In this document: piece by piece, positions 43,973 through 52,986 of the stretch
Layout: each line of letters starts with the position of its first letter
How positions within the stretch are numbered: position 1 is the stretch's first letter
From: Streptomyces sp. Root431
GTDB lineage: Bacteria; Actinomycetota; Actinomycetes; Streptomycetales; Streptomycetaceae
Direction of reading: 5' to 3'
DNA: 64,000 bases
NCBI RefSeq assembly: GCF_001426585.1
Contig: NZ_LMEI01000006.1
Location: forward strand, 362,956 to 426,955
Notes under the pieces: generated by a model
What the model was told of the DNA's origin: nothing
What the model saw: only the letters and a program-made list of their open reading frames with translations
Database searches by the model: none
Translations under genes and position numbers: made by a program

Positions 43973-44605
43973 TCAGATGTCGGTGTCGGTGTCGGTGAAG
44001 GGAGTTGGGGTCGGAGTCGGACTCGGATACGGACTCGGTGTCGCCTCGGTCGCCGCAAGCGCGTCACGCAGTGCCCCGCGCGCCCTGTGCAGCCGCGACT
44101 TCATCGCGGCGCTGCTCAGACCGAGCGCGTTGGCGACGGTCCTGCCGGGCAGGCCCTGCACGTCCCGCATGACCAGGACCTGCCGCTGGTCGCGCGGCAG
44201 GGCGCTCACCGCGGCCGCGATCCGCTCCACCTCCAGTCGGTGCAGGGCCGATTCCTCGGCGGACGGTTCCGCGGCCGCCTCCGGTCCGGGCGCCGGTGCC
44301 TCGTCGCGCCGCGCGGCGAGCAGGCGCAGCTGCCGGAGGCACTCGTTGCGCACGATCCGGAACATCCACGAGGCGAGGGCGCCACTGGCCCGCAAGGTGC
44401 CGATCTTCCGGTAGAGGATGATCAGCGCCTCCTGCGCCGCGTCCTCCGCGTCCTGTGGCGAGGCGCACAGGGACAGGGCGAACTTGCGCACGTGCGGCTG
44501 CGATTCCAGGACGACGGTGGTGAGCGACGCGATGTCGCCGTTCTGGGCGGCCTTGATCAGCCGCTCGTCCGGCCAGGACAGGCGCCGGTTCATCTGCTTC
44601 TCCAT
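43973..44605 (-). CDS. ECF-type RNA polymerase sigma factor
   Basis: The 210-residue protein has region 2 (DAEDAAQEALIILYRKI and SWMFRIVRNECLRQL) and region 4 (LPRDQRQVLVMRDVQGLPGRTVANALGLSSAAMKSRLHRAR). It ends in a low-complexity Ser/Pro/Thr/Asp tail with PTPTPTP and TDTDTD, encoded by a short repeat. No classical zinc anti-sigma factor is adjacent. Instead a 29-residue membrane peptide precedes it and a cysteine-bearing membrane protein follows, which may take that role. Confidence 0.9.
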   Translation of the reverse strand: MEKQMNRRLSWPDERLIKAAQNGDIASLTTVVLESQPHVRKFALSLCASPQDAEDAAQEALIILYRKIGTLRASGALASWMFRIVRNECLRQLRLLAARRDEAPAPGPEAAAEPSAEESALHRLEVERIAAAVSALPRDQRQVLVMRDVQGLPGRTVANALGLSSAAMKSRLHRARGALRDALAATEATPSPYPSPTPTPTPFTDTDTDI

Positions 44606-44647
44606 TCGGTACTGGTTCCGGGAGGGCGCCCCGCGCCGTGGATCGGG

Positions 44648-44737
44648 TCAGGTACGGCTCTTGAAGCGCCGCATCAGGTGCCAGCTGCACGCGCCCACGA
44701 GCAGCGCTCCGATCACGACGAGGACAGTGATCATCAT
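44648..44737 (-). CDS. 29-residue single-span membrane peptide
   Basis: The peptide begins MMITVLVVIGALLVGACSWH and ends with the basic LMRRFKSRT, a clean N-out/C-in membrane helix with positive-inside charge. GGAAGGAAACACC before the ATG at 44735-44737 is a good ribosome-binding site. It sits 42 bases before the sigma factor in the same direction and is too short for routine gene calling. Its role is unknown; regulation of the sigma factor or an envelope function are possibilities. Confidence 0.55.
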   Translation of the reverse strand: MMITVLVVIGALLVGACSWHLMRRFKSRT

Positions 44738-44938
44738 GGTGTTTCCTTCCGGTCCCGCCGGCCCGTTCGGCCGGTACACACACAAGAGGCGGGGAGGGCC
44801 GGAAAGGATTCACCTCAAGGTGAGACGGACCGGCCGCACGGGTCCGGACCGGCCGTTCAAGGTGCGGTCTTCGGCCAACCTTCCTTCCCTAGTGCCTGAG
44901 TTGGGAATCCCGCCGCCCGCCTCCCCGTTGTCGCGGGC

Positions 44939-46021
44939 ATGACTGCGTCCCACAGCGAATTCATCCGCGGTACCGCCCGGGGAACCGCCCCCGTCCCGCT
45001 GTCCGTACTGGACCTGGCAGCCGTCGGCGAGGGCGCCACGGCCCATGAGGCGCTCCGGGCCTCGGCGCGCCTCGCCCGGCTGGCCGAGGCCCGGGGCCTG
45101 CTCCGGTACTGGGTGGCCGAACACCACTCCATGCCGGGGATCTCCAGCAGCAGCCCGGCCGTCGTCCTCGCGCACCTGGCGGCCCAGACCCGTACCCTGC
45201 GGCTCGGCTCCGGCGGGGTCATGCTGCCCAACCACGCCCCGCTCGTCGTGGCCGAGCAGTTCGGCACCCTGGAAGCGCTCGCGCCGGGCCGCATCGACCT
45301 CGGTCTCGGGCGTGCCCCCGGCACCGACGGCGCCACCGCGGCGGCGCTGCGGCGGGCCGCCGGGGCGCAGGCCGACGACTTCCCGGCCGAGGTCGCCGAG
45401 CTCATCCGCTTCCTCCGCGACGACTTCCCCGACGGACACCCCTACCGGCGCATCCACGCGGTCCCCGGGCCCGTGCAGGGCGAGGTCGGGCAGCCGCAGG
45501 TGTGGCTGCTCGGCTCCTCGGGCTTCTCCGCCCGCCTCGCCGGCGAACTGGGCCTTCCCTTCGCCTTCGCCCACCACTTCTCCGCGCGCAACACCCTCCC
45601 GGCCCTTGAGCTGTACCGGTCGAGCTTCCGGCCCTCCGCGACCCTGGCCGAGCCGTACGTCGTGCTCGGCGTCTTCGCGTTCGCCGGGGAGACCACCGAG
45701 GAGGCGCACCGGCAGGCGCTCACGGGGGCGCTCGCGACGGTACGGCTGCGCAGCGGCCGGCCCGGTCTCGTACCGACGCCCGAGGAGGCCGAGCGGCACG
45801 TCTTCACCGAGCAGGAGCGCGCGGTCCTCGGCACCTGGCTCGACAACGCCCTGTACGGCACGGCCGACGAGGTCAGGGCGGGCCTGGACGAGCTGCAGAA
45901 GCGGACCGACGCGGACGAGCTGATGCTCGCGATGAACTCGCACAGCCCCGACTTCCGCGTGCGCTCCTACGAGCTCATAGCCGACGCCTACGGCATGCCC
46001 GCCGATGTGACGGCGGGATGA
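44939..46021 (+). CDS. LLM-class flavin-dependent monooxygenase-like protein
   Basis: The 360-residue luciferase-like protein has PVPLSVLDLA at the start, YWVAEHHSMPGISSSSP, LRLGSGGVMLPNHAPL and RIDLGLGRAPGTD. This is the YhbW-type pattern of bacterial luciferase relatives binding FMNH2 or F420. The substrate is unknown. A 20-bp hairpin follows, so it forms a separate unit from the flavoenzyme operon on its right and may not belong to that pathway. Confidence 0.9.
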   Translation: MTASHSEFIRGTARGTAPVPLSVLDLAAVGEGATAHEALRASARLARLAEARGLLRYWVAEHHSMPGISSSSPAVVLAHLAAQTRTLRLGSGGVMLPNHAPLVVAEQFGTLEALAPGRIDLGLGRAPGTDGATAAALRRAAGAQADDFPAEVAELIRFLRDDFPDGHPYRRIHAVPGPVQGEVGQPQVWLLGSSGFSARLAGELGLPFAFAHHFSARNTLPALELYRSSFRPSATLAEPYVVLGVFAFAGETTEEAHRQALTGALATVRLRSGRPGLVPTPEEAERHVFTEQERAVLGTWLDNALYGTADEVRAGLDELQKRTDADELMLAMNSHSPDFRVRSYELIADAYGMPADVTAG

Positions 46022-46050
46022 TGCCGCGCTGAGACGATGTCGACGTGCGG

Positions 46051-46098
46051 GAGGCCCTGGCCCCTTCCCCGGAGTTACGGGGAAGGGGCCAGGGCCTC
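46051..46098. terminator. 20-bp perfect hairpin between convergent genes
   Basis: Twenty paired bases (46051-46070 with 46079-46098) surround GGAGTTAC, between the LLM gene and the leftward prephenate dehydrogenase. It is the strongest stem in the window and can terminate both directions. Confidence 0.85.
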
Positions 46099-46124
46099 AC
46101 CACGTGCCGTACACGACGGCCCCG

Positions 46125-47222
46125 TCACGAGCCCGCCGCCACCGTGACCCGCCAGCCGTCGTCGGCGAGCCGGCGGCGGACCGCCTCGGCCGTGGGGGCG
46201 GGGGCCGCGAGGAGGGCCGAGAGCTCCGTGTCCGCGTCGGACCAGCTCAGCCGGATGCCGTCCGCGTCGATGCCGGAGCCCTCCGCCGCGTCGATCAGCC
46301 GGTCCACCTCGCCGGGGCCGCCGCCGAGCGGGACCGTCAGCGTCACCCGCTCCACGGGGACCCGGCCGCCCGGCTCGTACACCGCCTCCCAGCCTTCCCT
46401 GCCCCGCTCCAGGAGGTCCCGGAGCGAGGCCAGCGCCTCCTCCGACTCCGGCCCTGACACCTCCAGCGCGTTGAGCGCGCGCGTCAGCGCCTCCAGGTCC
46501 TTGCGCAGGTCGCCGAGGATCTCCGCGATCGCGGGACCGTTGGACCGGACGATGTCCGTCCAGAGCGTCGGGGCGCCGCCGGACACCCGGATCACGTCCC
46601 GAACCCCCTGGCCGGCCAGGGCGAGCGCCTCCCTGGACGCCCCGCCGAGCCGCGCCGCCATCAGCGTCGCCACGAGGTGCGGCGCGTGGGAGACGAGGGC
46701 CACGGCCCGGTCGTGCACCCCCGGTTCCATCACCAGGGGCACGGCGCCGCACAGCGCGACGGCGGCGAGCACCCGGTTGAGCGTGCCCGACGAGGTCTCG
46801 GGGCCGGGGGTCAGGACCCAGGTGCGGCCCTCGAACAGCCCGGCCCGGGCGGCCAGCGGTCCCGACCGCTCGCTCCCCGCCATGGGATGGCCGCCCACAT
46901 AGCTCGGGCGGTGCACCCCGGTGCGCGAAACGGCAAGCGCCGTGGCCGACTTGACGCTCGCCACATCGGTGTAGGCGTGGGCGAGACCACGGCCCTGCTG
47001 GTCCGCGAGCACCTCCGCCACCCGCGTCGGCGGTACGGCGACGACAGCCAGGTCGACCGGCCCGGGAGGCGTCCCGAAGACACCGGCCCCCCGCGCCGCG
47101 GCCACCCGCGCCGCCGACTCGTCCGCGTCCAGCAGGTGCACCTGGACGCCGCGGCGCGTCAGCGCGAGCCCGATGGACGTGCCGATCAGCCCGGTCCCCA
47201 CCACAGCCGCAGTGCGAATCAC
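46125..47222 (-). CDS. tyrA: prephenate dehydrogenase
   Basis: This 365-residue protein starts MIRTAAVVGTGLIGTS, the NAD(P) loop of TyrA. DVASVKSATALAV, GGHPMAGSERSGP and MEPGVHDRAVALVSHAPHL contain the catalytic and substrate-binding His and Arg region. It converts prephenate to 4-hydroxyphenylpyruvate for tyrosine. The usual chorismate or cytidylate kinase neighbours are absent. The gene is divergent from a flavoenzyme operon, so it may be a pathway-linked second copy feeding an aromatic product. That link is inferred from context. Confidence 0.9.
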   Translation of the reverse strand: MIRTAAVVGTGLIGTSIGLALTRRGVQVHLLDADESAARVAAARGAGVFGTPPGPVDLAVVAVPPTRVAEVLADQQGRGLAHAYTDVASVKSATALAVSRTGVHRPSYVGGHPMAGSERSGPLAARAGLFEGRTWVLTPGPETSSGTLNRVLAAVALCGAVPLVMEPGVHDRAVALVSHAPHLVATLMAARLGGASREALALAGQGVRDVIRVSGGAPTLWTDIVRSNGPAIAEILGDLRKDLEALTRALNALEVSGPESEEALASLRDLLERGREGWEAVYEPGGRVPVERVTLTVPLGGGPGEVDRLIDAAEGSGIDADGIRLSWSDADTELSALLAAPAPTAEAVRRRLADDGWRVTVAAGS

Positions 47223-47436
47223 TGTTCCCCCCTCATGGCCCGTTCACCGACGTTCGCAGTCTGACCGCTACCCGGCCCCCGGTACTCGGCCTCCCGCGCA
47301 CGGCATGTGCCGCATCAGCGCACTTCGGGCATTCGCGAACGCGACAGAGCGCATGCGCGGGGACAGCAAAACCGCCCGGCGCCGGACCATAGCTTGCTCT
47401 CGCCAAGGGGCCGTCAGCGAACGAAGGAGGAACGCC

Positions 47437-47937
47437 GTGGAACTCGATCTGCGCACGGTGATGCGGCACTTCGCCACCGGTGTCGGGGTGGTGAGCACCT
47501 GGACCGAGGCGCCGGACAGCCCCGGCGGGCGCCGCCACGACGCCATCACGGTCAACTCGCTCGTCCCCGTCTCCTTCGACCCCCCGCTCGTGTCGCTCTC
47601 CCTGCGCCACGGGTCGGCCTTCCTCACCGACCTCCTCGCCTCCCGGCGCTGGGGCGTGTCGATCCTCGCCGCGGACGGCGCGGACACCGCCCGCCGCCTC
47701 GCCGGCTCCCGGGAGAGCCGGACCGAGGCGCTGACCGACCTGCCCGCCGCGCCGGGGCCGCACACCGGAGCCCTGCTCTTCGACGGCCCCGGCTGGATGG
47801 AGTGCGCGCTCGCCGACTCCTTCACCGTCGGCGACCACCTCATGGTGATCGGCACCGTGCTCGCCACCGGCGTGGGCGCACCGCAGGACCCCCTGGTGTT
47901 CCTGCACGGGGCGCTCACCCCCGCCACCGGCCCGTGA
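47437..47937 (+). CDS. flavin reductase (FMN-binding split-barrel)
   Basis: The 166-residue protein has the family pattern MRHFATGVGVVST, AITVNSLVPVSFDPPLVSLSL and WGVSILAADG, as in HpaC-like reductases that supply FADH2 or FMNH2 to monooxygenases. GTG 47437 follows a perfect AAGGAGG by six bases, which decides the start. It opens a rightward series of flavoenzyme genes and has a paralogue at 52437. Confidence 0.92.
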   Translation: MELDLRTVMRHFATGVGVVSTWTEAPDSPGGRRHDAITVNSLVPVSFDPPLVSLSLRHGSAFLTDLLASRRWGVSILAADGADTARRLAGSRESRTEALTDLPAAPGPHTGALLFDGPGWMECALADSFTVGDHLMVIGTVLATGVGAPQDPLVFLHGALTPATGP

Positions 47938-47986
47938 CCCGGGCCCGGCCCCGTCCTCGTACCGCCACTTCGCCAGGGAGACCACG

Positions 47987-49501
47987 ATGACCGAACAGTC
48001 CAGGGCCGTCGACGACCCCGCCGCCCCGCCCGCGTCCGCGAGCCCCGCGCTGCGCAAGGCCCTCGACGCGGCCGCCCGGATCCTCGGCGAGGACCGGGTG
48101 CTGCGTCCCGAGGACGACGAGCGGGCGACCGGGCTCCTCGGCCCCAACGCGAGCCTCTTCCGCTCCCGCCGGATCGCCGCCGTCCTGCGGCCTGCGACCG
48201 CGGGGCAGGTCCCCGAGCTCGTCGAACTCTTCGCGGGGGACAGCGAGTCGGGCAGCCTCCACGTCGTCAGCACCGGCCGCAACTGGGGCCTGGGCTCCCG
48301 CGAACCGGCCGACGACGACGTCGTCGTCCTCGACCTCGGCGGCCTCGACAAGGTCCGCGCCCTGGACCTGGAGGCCGGCTGGGCCGTCGTCGAACCCGGC
48401 GTGACGCAGGGCCATCTGTCCCGGCTCCTCGCCCACACCCCGCGCCTCGTCAACGTCACGGTCTCCGCCGCCGCCACCAGCGTCCTCGGCAACGCCCTGG
48501 ACCGCGGCGTCGGCCTGCGCGGCCAGCGCACCGACGACCTCGCCGGCCTGGAGGTGGTGCTGCCGGACGGCGAGACCGTACGGGTCGGCTGGTGGCCCAC
48601 CGCGGACCGGACCGCACCGGTCTACCCGCACGGCCTGGGCCCGTCGCCGCTGCCCCTCTTCGTCCAGTCCGCCCTCGGCGTGGTCACCGCCGCGGTGATC
48701 CGGCTGCCCGCCCGGCCCGAGGCGCTGCGCGTGGTCCGGCTCGACTTCCCGCAGTCCGCGCTGAGCGCGGCGACCGACGCGGTGCGCCGCTGGGTCGCGC
48801 AGGGCCTCACCCGGGGCGTCCCGCGGATCTACGATCCGGCGGCCGCCCGGTCGTACGGCGGCACCGAGGGCGAGTTCCTGGTGCACCTCCCCGTCGACGG
48901 CACGGCCGAGGCCGTCGAGGCCCTCACCGGCATCCTGACCGCCGAGGCCCGCCGCACCGGCCTCTTCACGCAGGTGACGGCCACCGAGGCCATCGACCCC
49001 GCCCACCCGAACCACGAGGTCGCCCGGCTGGTCGAGCGCGGCTACGCCGGCGACCCCGACATCGCCGACGTCCTCTTCCGGGCCAAGATGGGCGTGCCCG
49101 CCGACCGCGTGGACGCGGACGCGGGGTTCGTCTTCTTCCTGCCGCTGCTGCCGTTCAACGGCGCGGACGTCGCCCGCGCGGACGGGCTGCTGCGGGAGGC
49201 GGCCGCCGCCACCGGCACCCGCCTCTCCGCGACGCTGCACCTCCTCGGCCCCGACCTCATCGACTGCGTGGTCGCGATGAAGTTCTCCCGCGAGGGGGAC
49301 GCGGCCGAGCGGGCCCACCGCGCCCTCGACCTGCTCCACACCTCGTTCGCCGACGCCGGCTTCGCCCCGTACCGGCTGGACGTCGACCACGCCCACCGGC
49401 GCGACGCCCTCGCCGTCGATCCCGGAGCCCTGGCCCTGACCCGTCGGCTCAAAGCCGTACTCGACCCCAACAACGCCATCGCGCCGGGACGTTACCGCTG
49501 A
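47987..49501 (+). CDS. FAD-linked oxidase of the PCMH family
   Basis: The 504-residue protein has an N-terminal FAD-binding PCMH domain: STGRNWGLGSREP near residue 96 contacts the cofactor, followed by VEPGVTQGHLSRLL and NALDRGVGLRGQR. A C-terminal substrate cap ends VLDPNNAIAPGRYR. The pattern is like vanillyl-alcohol oxidase or 4-cresol dehydrogenase relatives, which oxidise para-alkylphenols. This fits an aromatic pathway with TyrA nearby. AGGGAG lies before the ATG. Confidence 0.85.
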   Translation: MTEQSRAVDDPAAPPASASPALRKALDAAARILGEDRVLRPEDDERATGLLGPNASLFRSRRIAAVLRPATAGQVPELVELFAGDSESGSLHVVSTGRNWGLGSREPADDDVVVLDLGGLDKVRALDLEAGWAVVEPGVTQGHLSRLLAHTPRLVNVTVSAAATSVLGNALDRGVGLRGQRTDDLAGLEVVLPDGETVRVGWWPTADRTAPVYPHGLGPSPLPLFVQSALGVVTAAVIRLPARPEALRVVRLDFPQSALSAATDAVRRWVAQGLTRGVPRIYDPAAARSYGGTEGEFLVHLPVDGTAEAVEALTGILTAEARRTGLFTQVTATEAIDPAHPNHEVARLVERGYAGDPDIADVLFRAKMGVPADRVDADAGFVFFLPLLPFNGADVARADGLLREAAAATGTRLSATLHLLGPDLIDCVVAMKFSREGDAAERAHRALDLLHTSFADAGFAPYRLDVDHAHRRDALAVDPGALALTRRLKAVLDPNNAIAPGRYR

Positions 49502-49545
49502 CCGCGGGAGACGACCGGCACCAGTGAGACAGGGGACTACAGCAC

Positions 49546-50757
49546 ATGGTCACTTCACAGGAGGTCGCCGCCCGGCGTCCCGATTCCGCCCGGCCGACCA
49601 CCCCGGAGGAACTGCTCAGGCGTGCCGAGGACCTCGTCCCGGTGCTGCGGGGCCTCTCCGACGACATCGAGCGGGCCCGCAGACTGCCCGACGAGGTCGT
49701 GGAGAAGCTGCGTGACGCGGGCGTCTTCCGCATGGGCGTGCCCACCGAACAGGGCGGCCCGGGACTCGACTCCATCCAGCAGACGGAGGTGGTGGAGACC
49801 CTCGCCCGCGGCGACGCCTCCGCCGCCTGGTGCGCCATGATCGGCATGGACACCCCGCTCTACGCCCAGTTCCTGCCCGAGTCCGTCGCCCGGGAGGAGC
49901 TGAGCGACCCCGACGCCATCACGGCCGGGCTGATCCTGCCCCTCGGCCGCGCCGAGCGGGTCCCCGGCGGCTACCGGGTCAACGGACGCTGGGGCTTCGG
50001 CAGCGGCATCACCCACGCCGACTGGGTCGTGGCCGGCTGCTTCGTCCACCAGGACGGACAGCCCGAGCCCGGACCCGACGGCTCGCCCCGGCACTGGCGC
50101 ATCATGCTGGCCCGCCGCGACGAATTCGAGGTCCTCGACACCTGGTACACCACCGGCCTCGCCGGCAGCGGCAGCAACGACTACCAGGCGAAGGACCTGT
50201 TCGTCCCGGAGGAGCACTCCTTCAGCCTGGGCGCCCCGCGCGTCGAGGGCCCGCACTCCACGGCGGAGGCGATCCTGCGCAACATGCCGGGCGTGCCGCT
50301 CGGCGTCGCCAGGGCCGCCCTCGACTACGTACGGGACCTGGCCGCCGGCCGCACCGACCGCGCCGCCGCCACGCCGTGGGCCGACACCTACCGGGTGCAG
50401 ATGGCCATCGCCGAGTCCGAGATGGAGCTCGGCGCCGCCCGGCACGCCGTCTACGGCAGCCTCCGCAGGCAGGCCGAGATCCTGGAGAAGGGCGGCGAGA
50501 TCGGCCGCGACGACCGGGTCGACACCGTCCTGGCGCGCGTCAACGCCTTCCGCGTGGCCCGCGCGATCGTCGCCCGGCTCTACGACCTGGTGGCGACGAC
50601 GGCCGTCTACCGGCCCTCGCCGCTCGACCGCTCGCTGCGCGACCTGACGACGATGCGCCAGCACGTCATCGCCCAGGACCAGGTCCTCCAGTCGGCGGGC
50701 GCGCACCTGCTCGGCGGTACCCCGTCCAACCCCTTCAGTCTGGGCATCGTGGCATGA
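49546..50757 (+). CDS. acyl-CoA-dehydrogenase-fold flavin monooxygenase (HsaA/HpaB type)
   Basis: This 403-residue protein has the four-helix and beta-barrel acyl-CoA dehydrogenase layout, with DEVVEKLRDAGVFRMGVP, GDASAAWCAMIG, RVNGRWGFGSGITHADW and a C-terminal HLLGGTPSNPFS. It lacks the glutamate base of dehydrogenases at the usual place, as in group D two-component monooxygenases that use reduced flavin from a separate reductase. Reductase genes lie at 47437 and 52437. It overlaps the ligase gene by ATGA. Confidence 0.85.
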   Translation: MVTSQEVAARRPDSARPTTPEELLRRAEDLVPVLRGLSDDIERARRLPDEVVEKLRDAGVFRMGVPTEQGGPGLDSIQQTEVVETLARGDASAAWCAMIGMDTPLYAQFLPESVAREELSDPDAITAGLILPLGRAERVPGGYRVNGRWGFGSGITHADWVVAGCFVHQDGQPEPGPDGSPRHWRIMLARRDEFEVLDTWYTTGLAGSGSNDYQAKDLFVPEEHSFSLGAPRVEGPHSTAEAILRNMPGVPLGVARAALDYVRDLAAGRTDRAAATPWADTYRVQMAIAESEMELGAARHAVYGSLRRQAEILEKGGEIGRDDRVDTVLARVNAFRVARAIVARLYDLVATTAVYRPSPLDRSLRDLTTMRQHVIAQDQVLQSAGAHLLGGTPSNPFSLGIVA

Positions 50758-52406
50758 GCGGGCACCCGCGCGCGGAGGCCGGCGGACCATCCGCCGCCAC
50801 GGTCACGGCGGACCGCGAAGACCTCGCGGACCGTGCGGAGCTGAGCGGCGGACCGCTGCCGGAACCGGCGGTCGGCACGCTCGGCGAGGCGCTGCGGCAC
50901 GCCGCGCGCACCCCGCACGGCGTCGTCGTGATCGACGGCACGGGCACGGCCGTCCGCAGGTCGTACGCCGAGCTGTACGAGGACGCGGCGCGGGCGGCGG
51001 CGGAACTCGCCGCCGCGGGCGCGCGGCCCGGCGCGCGGGTGATCCTCCGCACGGCCCGCACCACCGACCTGCTCACCTTCTTCTGGGCGTGCGTGCTCGG
51101 CGGACTCGTCCCGCTGCCCGTCTCGTACGGCTCCGGTGCCGACGGGCTCGCCGACGCGGCAGGCGCCGTCGGGGAGGCGTGGCTGCTCGGCGACGAGCCG
51201 CCCGGCCCGTACCCTCCGGGGCTGCGCCGACTCGGGGCCGTGGGCGGCGCCTCCGCGGGAACCGGCGAGCCCGTCGGGGCGCGGCCGGACGACCCGGCGG
51301 TGCTCACCCTCACCTCGGGCAGCGGCGGCCGGCCCAAGGCCGTACAGCTGACCCACCGCCAGGTCCTCGCCCGGGCCCACGGCACCGCCCTCGCGCGGGG
51401 CCTCGGCCCGGACACCCGCAGCCTCAACCGGATGCCCCTCGACCACGTCAGCGGCATCGTCATGTTCCACGTACGGGACGTCTACCTCGGCTGCCACCAG
51501 GTGCACGCCGACGCAGGATGGGTCCGCGCCGACCCGCTGCGCTGGCTCGACCTGGCCGAGGCCGAGCGGATCGACACCACCTGGGCGCCCAACCGCGTCC
51601 TCGCGCTCCTCGTCGACCGGCTCGCCGAGGAGCCGGACCGGTCCTGGGACCTGAGCCGGCTCCAGTACGTCATGAACGGCGGCGAGGCGGTCAAGGACCG
51701 TGTCGTCCGGCGGTTCGTCGAGGCCCTCGCCCCGCACGGCCTGCCGGCCACCGCCGTACACCCCGGGTGGGGCATGCCGGAGACGGCCTCCGGCGTCGTC
51801 GACACCGTCTTCCGCCCCGCCGACGGCCCGCTCCGGCGCCACGTGCCGGTCGGGACGCCGCAGCCCGGCGTGTCCGTGCGGGTCGTGGACGAGACGGGCC
51901 GGGTGGTGCCGGCCGGGGTCGTGGGCCGGCTCCAGGTCACCGGAGCACCGGTCGCAAGCACGTACCTCGTCGGTGGGGAGGTGCGCCCGGCCCCGCTCTC
52001 GGACGACGGCTGGCTCGTCACCGACGACCTGGCCTTCGTCGCGGACGGCGAACTCACCGTGACGGGACGGGCCGACGGCCTCATCGAGATCGGCGGCGCC
52101 CGGTGGCACGGCCACGAGATCGAGGACGCCGTCGAGGAACTCCCGTACGTGCTCCCGTCCTTCACCGTCGCCCGTCCGCTCGCCGCGGACGGGACGGGCT
52201 CCACCGGGCTCGCGGTGTTCTTCCGGCCCCGGCCGGGGGTCTCCCCGGACGAGGCGGCGGAGCGGGTGCGCGAACGGGTCCGGGGGCGCTTCGGGGCCGG
52301 CCCGGTGCACGCCGAGGCCCTGGCGGAGCACGAACTGCCCAGGACCGCCACCGGAAAGCTCCGCCGCTCGGTCCTCACCGCCCGGCACCCCGGCACCCCG
52401 GGCTGA
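50754..52406 (+). CDS. AMP-forming acyl/aryl ligase (ANL superfamily)
   Basis: The 550-residue ligase has A3 LTLTSGSGGRPKAVQLTH, A5 GWGMPETASG, A7-A8 GWLVTDDLAF and GRADGLIEIGG, and the terminal lysine motif PRTATGKLRRS. The MPLDHVSGIVMFHVRDVYLG segment recalls ligases that load fatty or aryl acids onto PKS/NRPS systems. No carrier protein, PKS or NRPS is present nearby, so it may make an acyl-CoA or use the adenylate directly with an amine. The substrate is unknown. Confidence 0.88.
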   Translation: MSGHPRAEAGGPSAATVTADREDLADRAELSGGPLPEPAVGTLGEALRHAARTPHGVVVIDGTGTAVRRSYAELYEDAARAAAELAAAGARPGARVILRTARTTDLLTFFWACVLGGLVPLPVSYGSGADGLADAAGAVGEAWLLGDEPPGPYPPGLRRLGAVGGASAGTGEPVGARPDDPAVLTLTSGSGGRPKAVQLTHRQVLARAHGTALARGLGPDTRSLNRMPLDHVSGIVMFHVRDVYLGCHQVHADAGWVRADPLRWLDLAEAERIDTTWAPNRVLALLVDRLAEEPDRSWDLSRLQYVMNGGEAVKDRVVRRFVEALAPHGLPATAVHPGWGMPETASGVVDTVFRPADGPLRRHVPVGTPQPGVSVRVVDETGRVVPAGVVGRLQVTGAPVASTYLVGGEVRPAPLSDDGWLVTDDLAFVADGELTVTGRADGLIEIGGARWHGHEIEDAVEELPYVLPSFTVARPLAADGTGSTGLAVFFRPRPGVSPDEAAERVRERVRGRFGAGPVHAEALAEHELPRTATGKLRRSVLTARHPGTPG

Positions 52407-52436
52407 ACCCGAACCCGCCCCACCGAGAGGCTTGCC

Positions 52437-52928
52437 ATGTCCCTGGACCTGACCGCGACCATGCGCACCTTCGCCACCGGAATCTGCGTCGTCACCACCT
52501 ACGAGGAGGAGGGGGACCGGCGCCGCCACGACGCGGTGGCCGTCCGCTCCTTCACCTCCGTCTCCCTCGACCCACCGCTCGTGTCCCTCGCCATCCCCCG
52601 CGACTCCGAGGTCCTCGCGACGCTGCTCACGACCAAGGTCTGGGCGGTGTCGATCCTCGACGTCGCCGGCATCGACATGGCCGAGGCCCTGGACGGCGAC
52701 CGGGAGACCCGCGCCCGGGCCCTGCTCACCTGCACCGCCTCGCCCGGGGAGCGCACCGGGGCGCTGGTCCTCGACGCACCCGGCTGGCTCGAGTGCGCCC
52801 TGTACGACCGCCACGACACCGGCGACCACACGGTCCTGATCGGGGAGGTCCTGGCCACCGGCGGCCGGCACCGGCGGCCCCCGCTCGTGTTCGTGAACGG
52901 CAGCCTGCGCGCACTCTCCGAGGCCTGA
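52437..52928 (+). CDS. flavin reductase (second copy)
   Basis: This 163-residue paralogue of the protein at 47437 has MRTFATGICVVTT, DAVAVRSFTSVSLDPPLVSLAI and the conserved GALVLDAPGWLECAL. It probably supplies reduced flavin to the LLM or StyA-like enzymes that follow. Two reductases in one locus suggest at least two separate flavin-dependent oxygenation steps. GAGAGG lies seven bases before the ATG. Confidence 0.92.
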   Translation: MSLDLTATMRTFATGICVVTTYEEEGDRRRHDAVAVRSFTSVSLDPPLVSLAIPRDSEVLATLLTTKVWAVSILDVAGIDMAEALDGDRETRARALLTCTASPGERTGALVLDAPGWLECALYDRHDTGDHTVLIGEVLATGGRHRRPPLVFVNGSLRALSEA

Positions 52929-52986
52929 CCGCGCGCCGCCCCCCGGCACCCCCGACCGCATTCACTCCGAACTCCGAGGAGAAACC

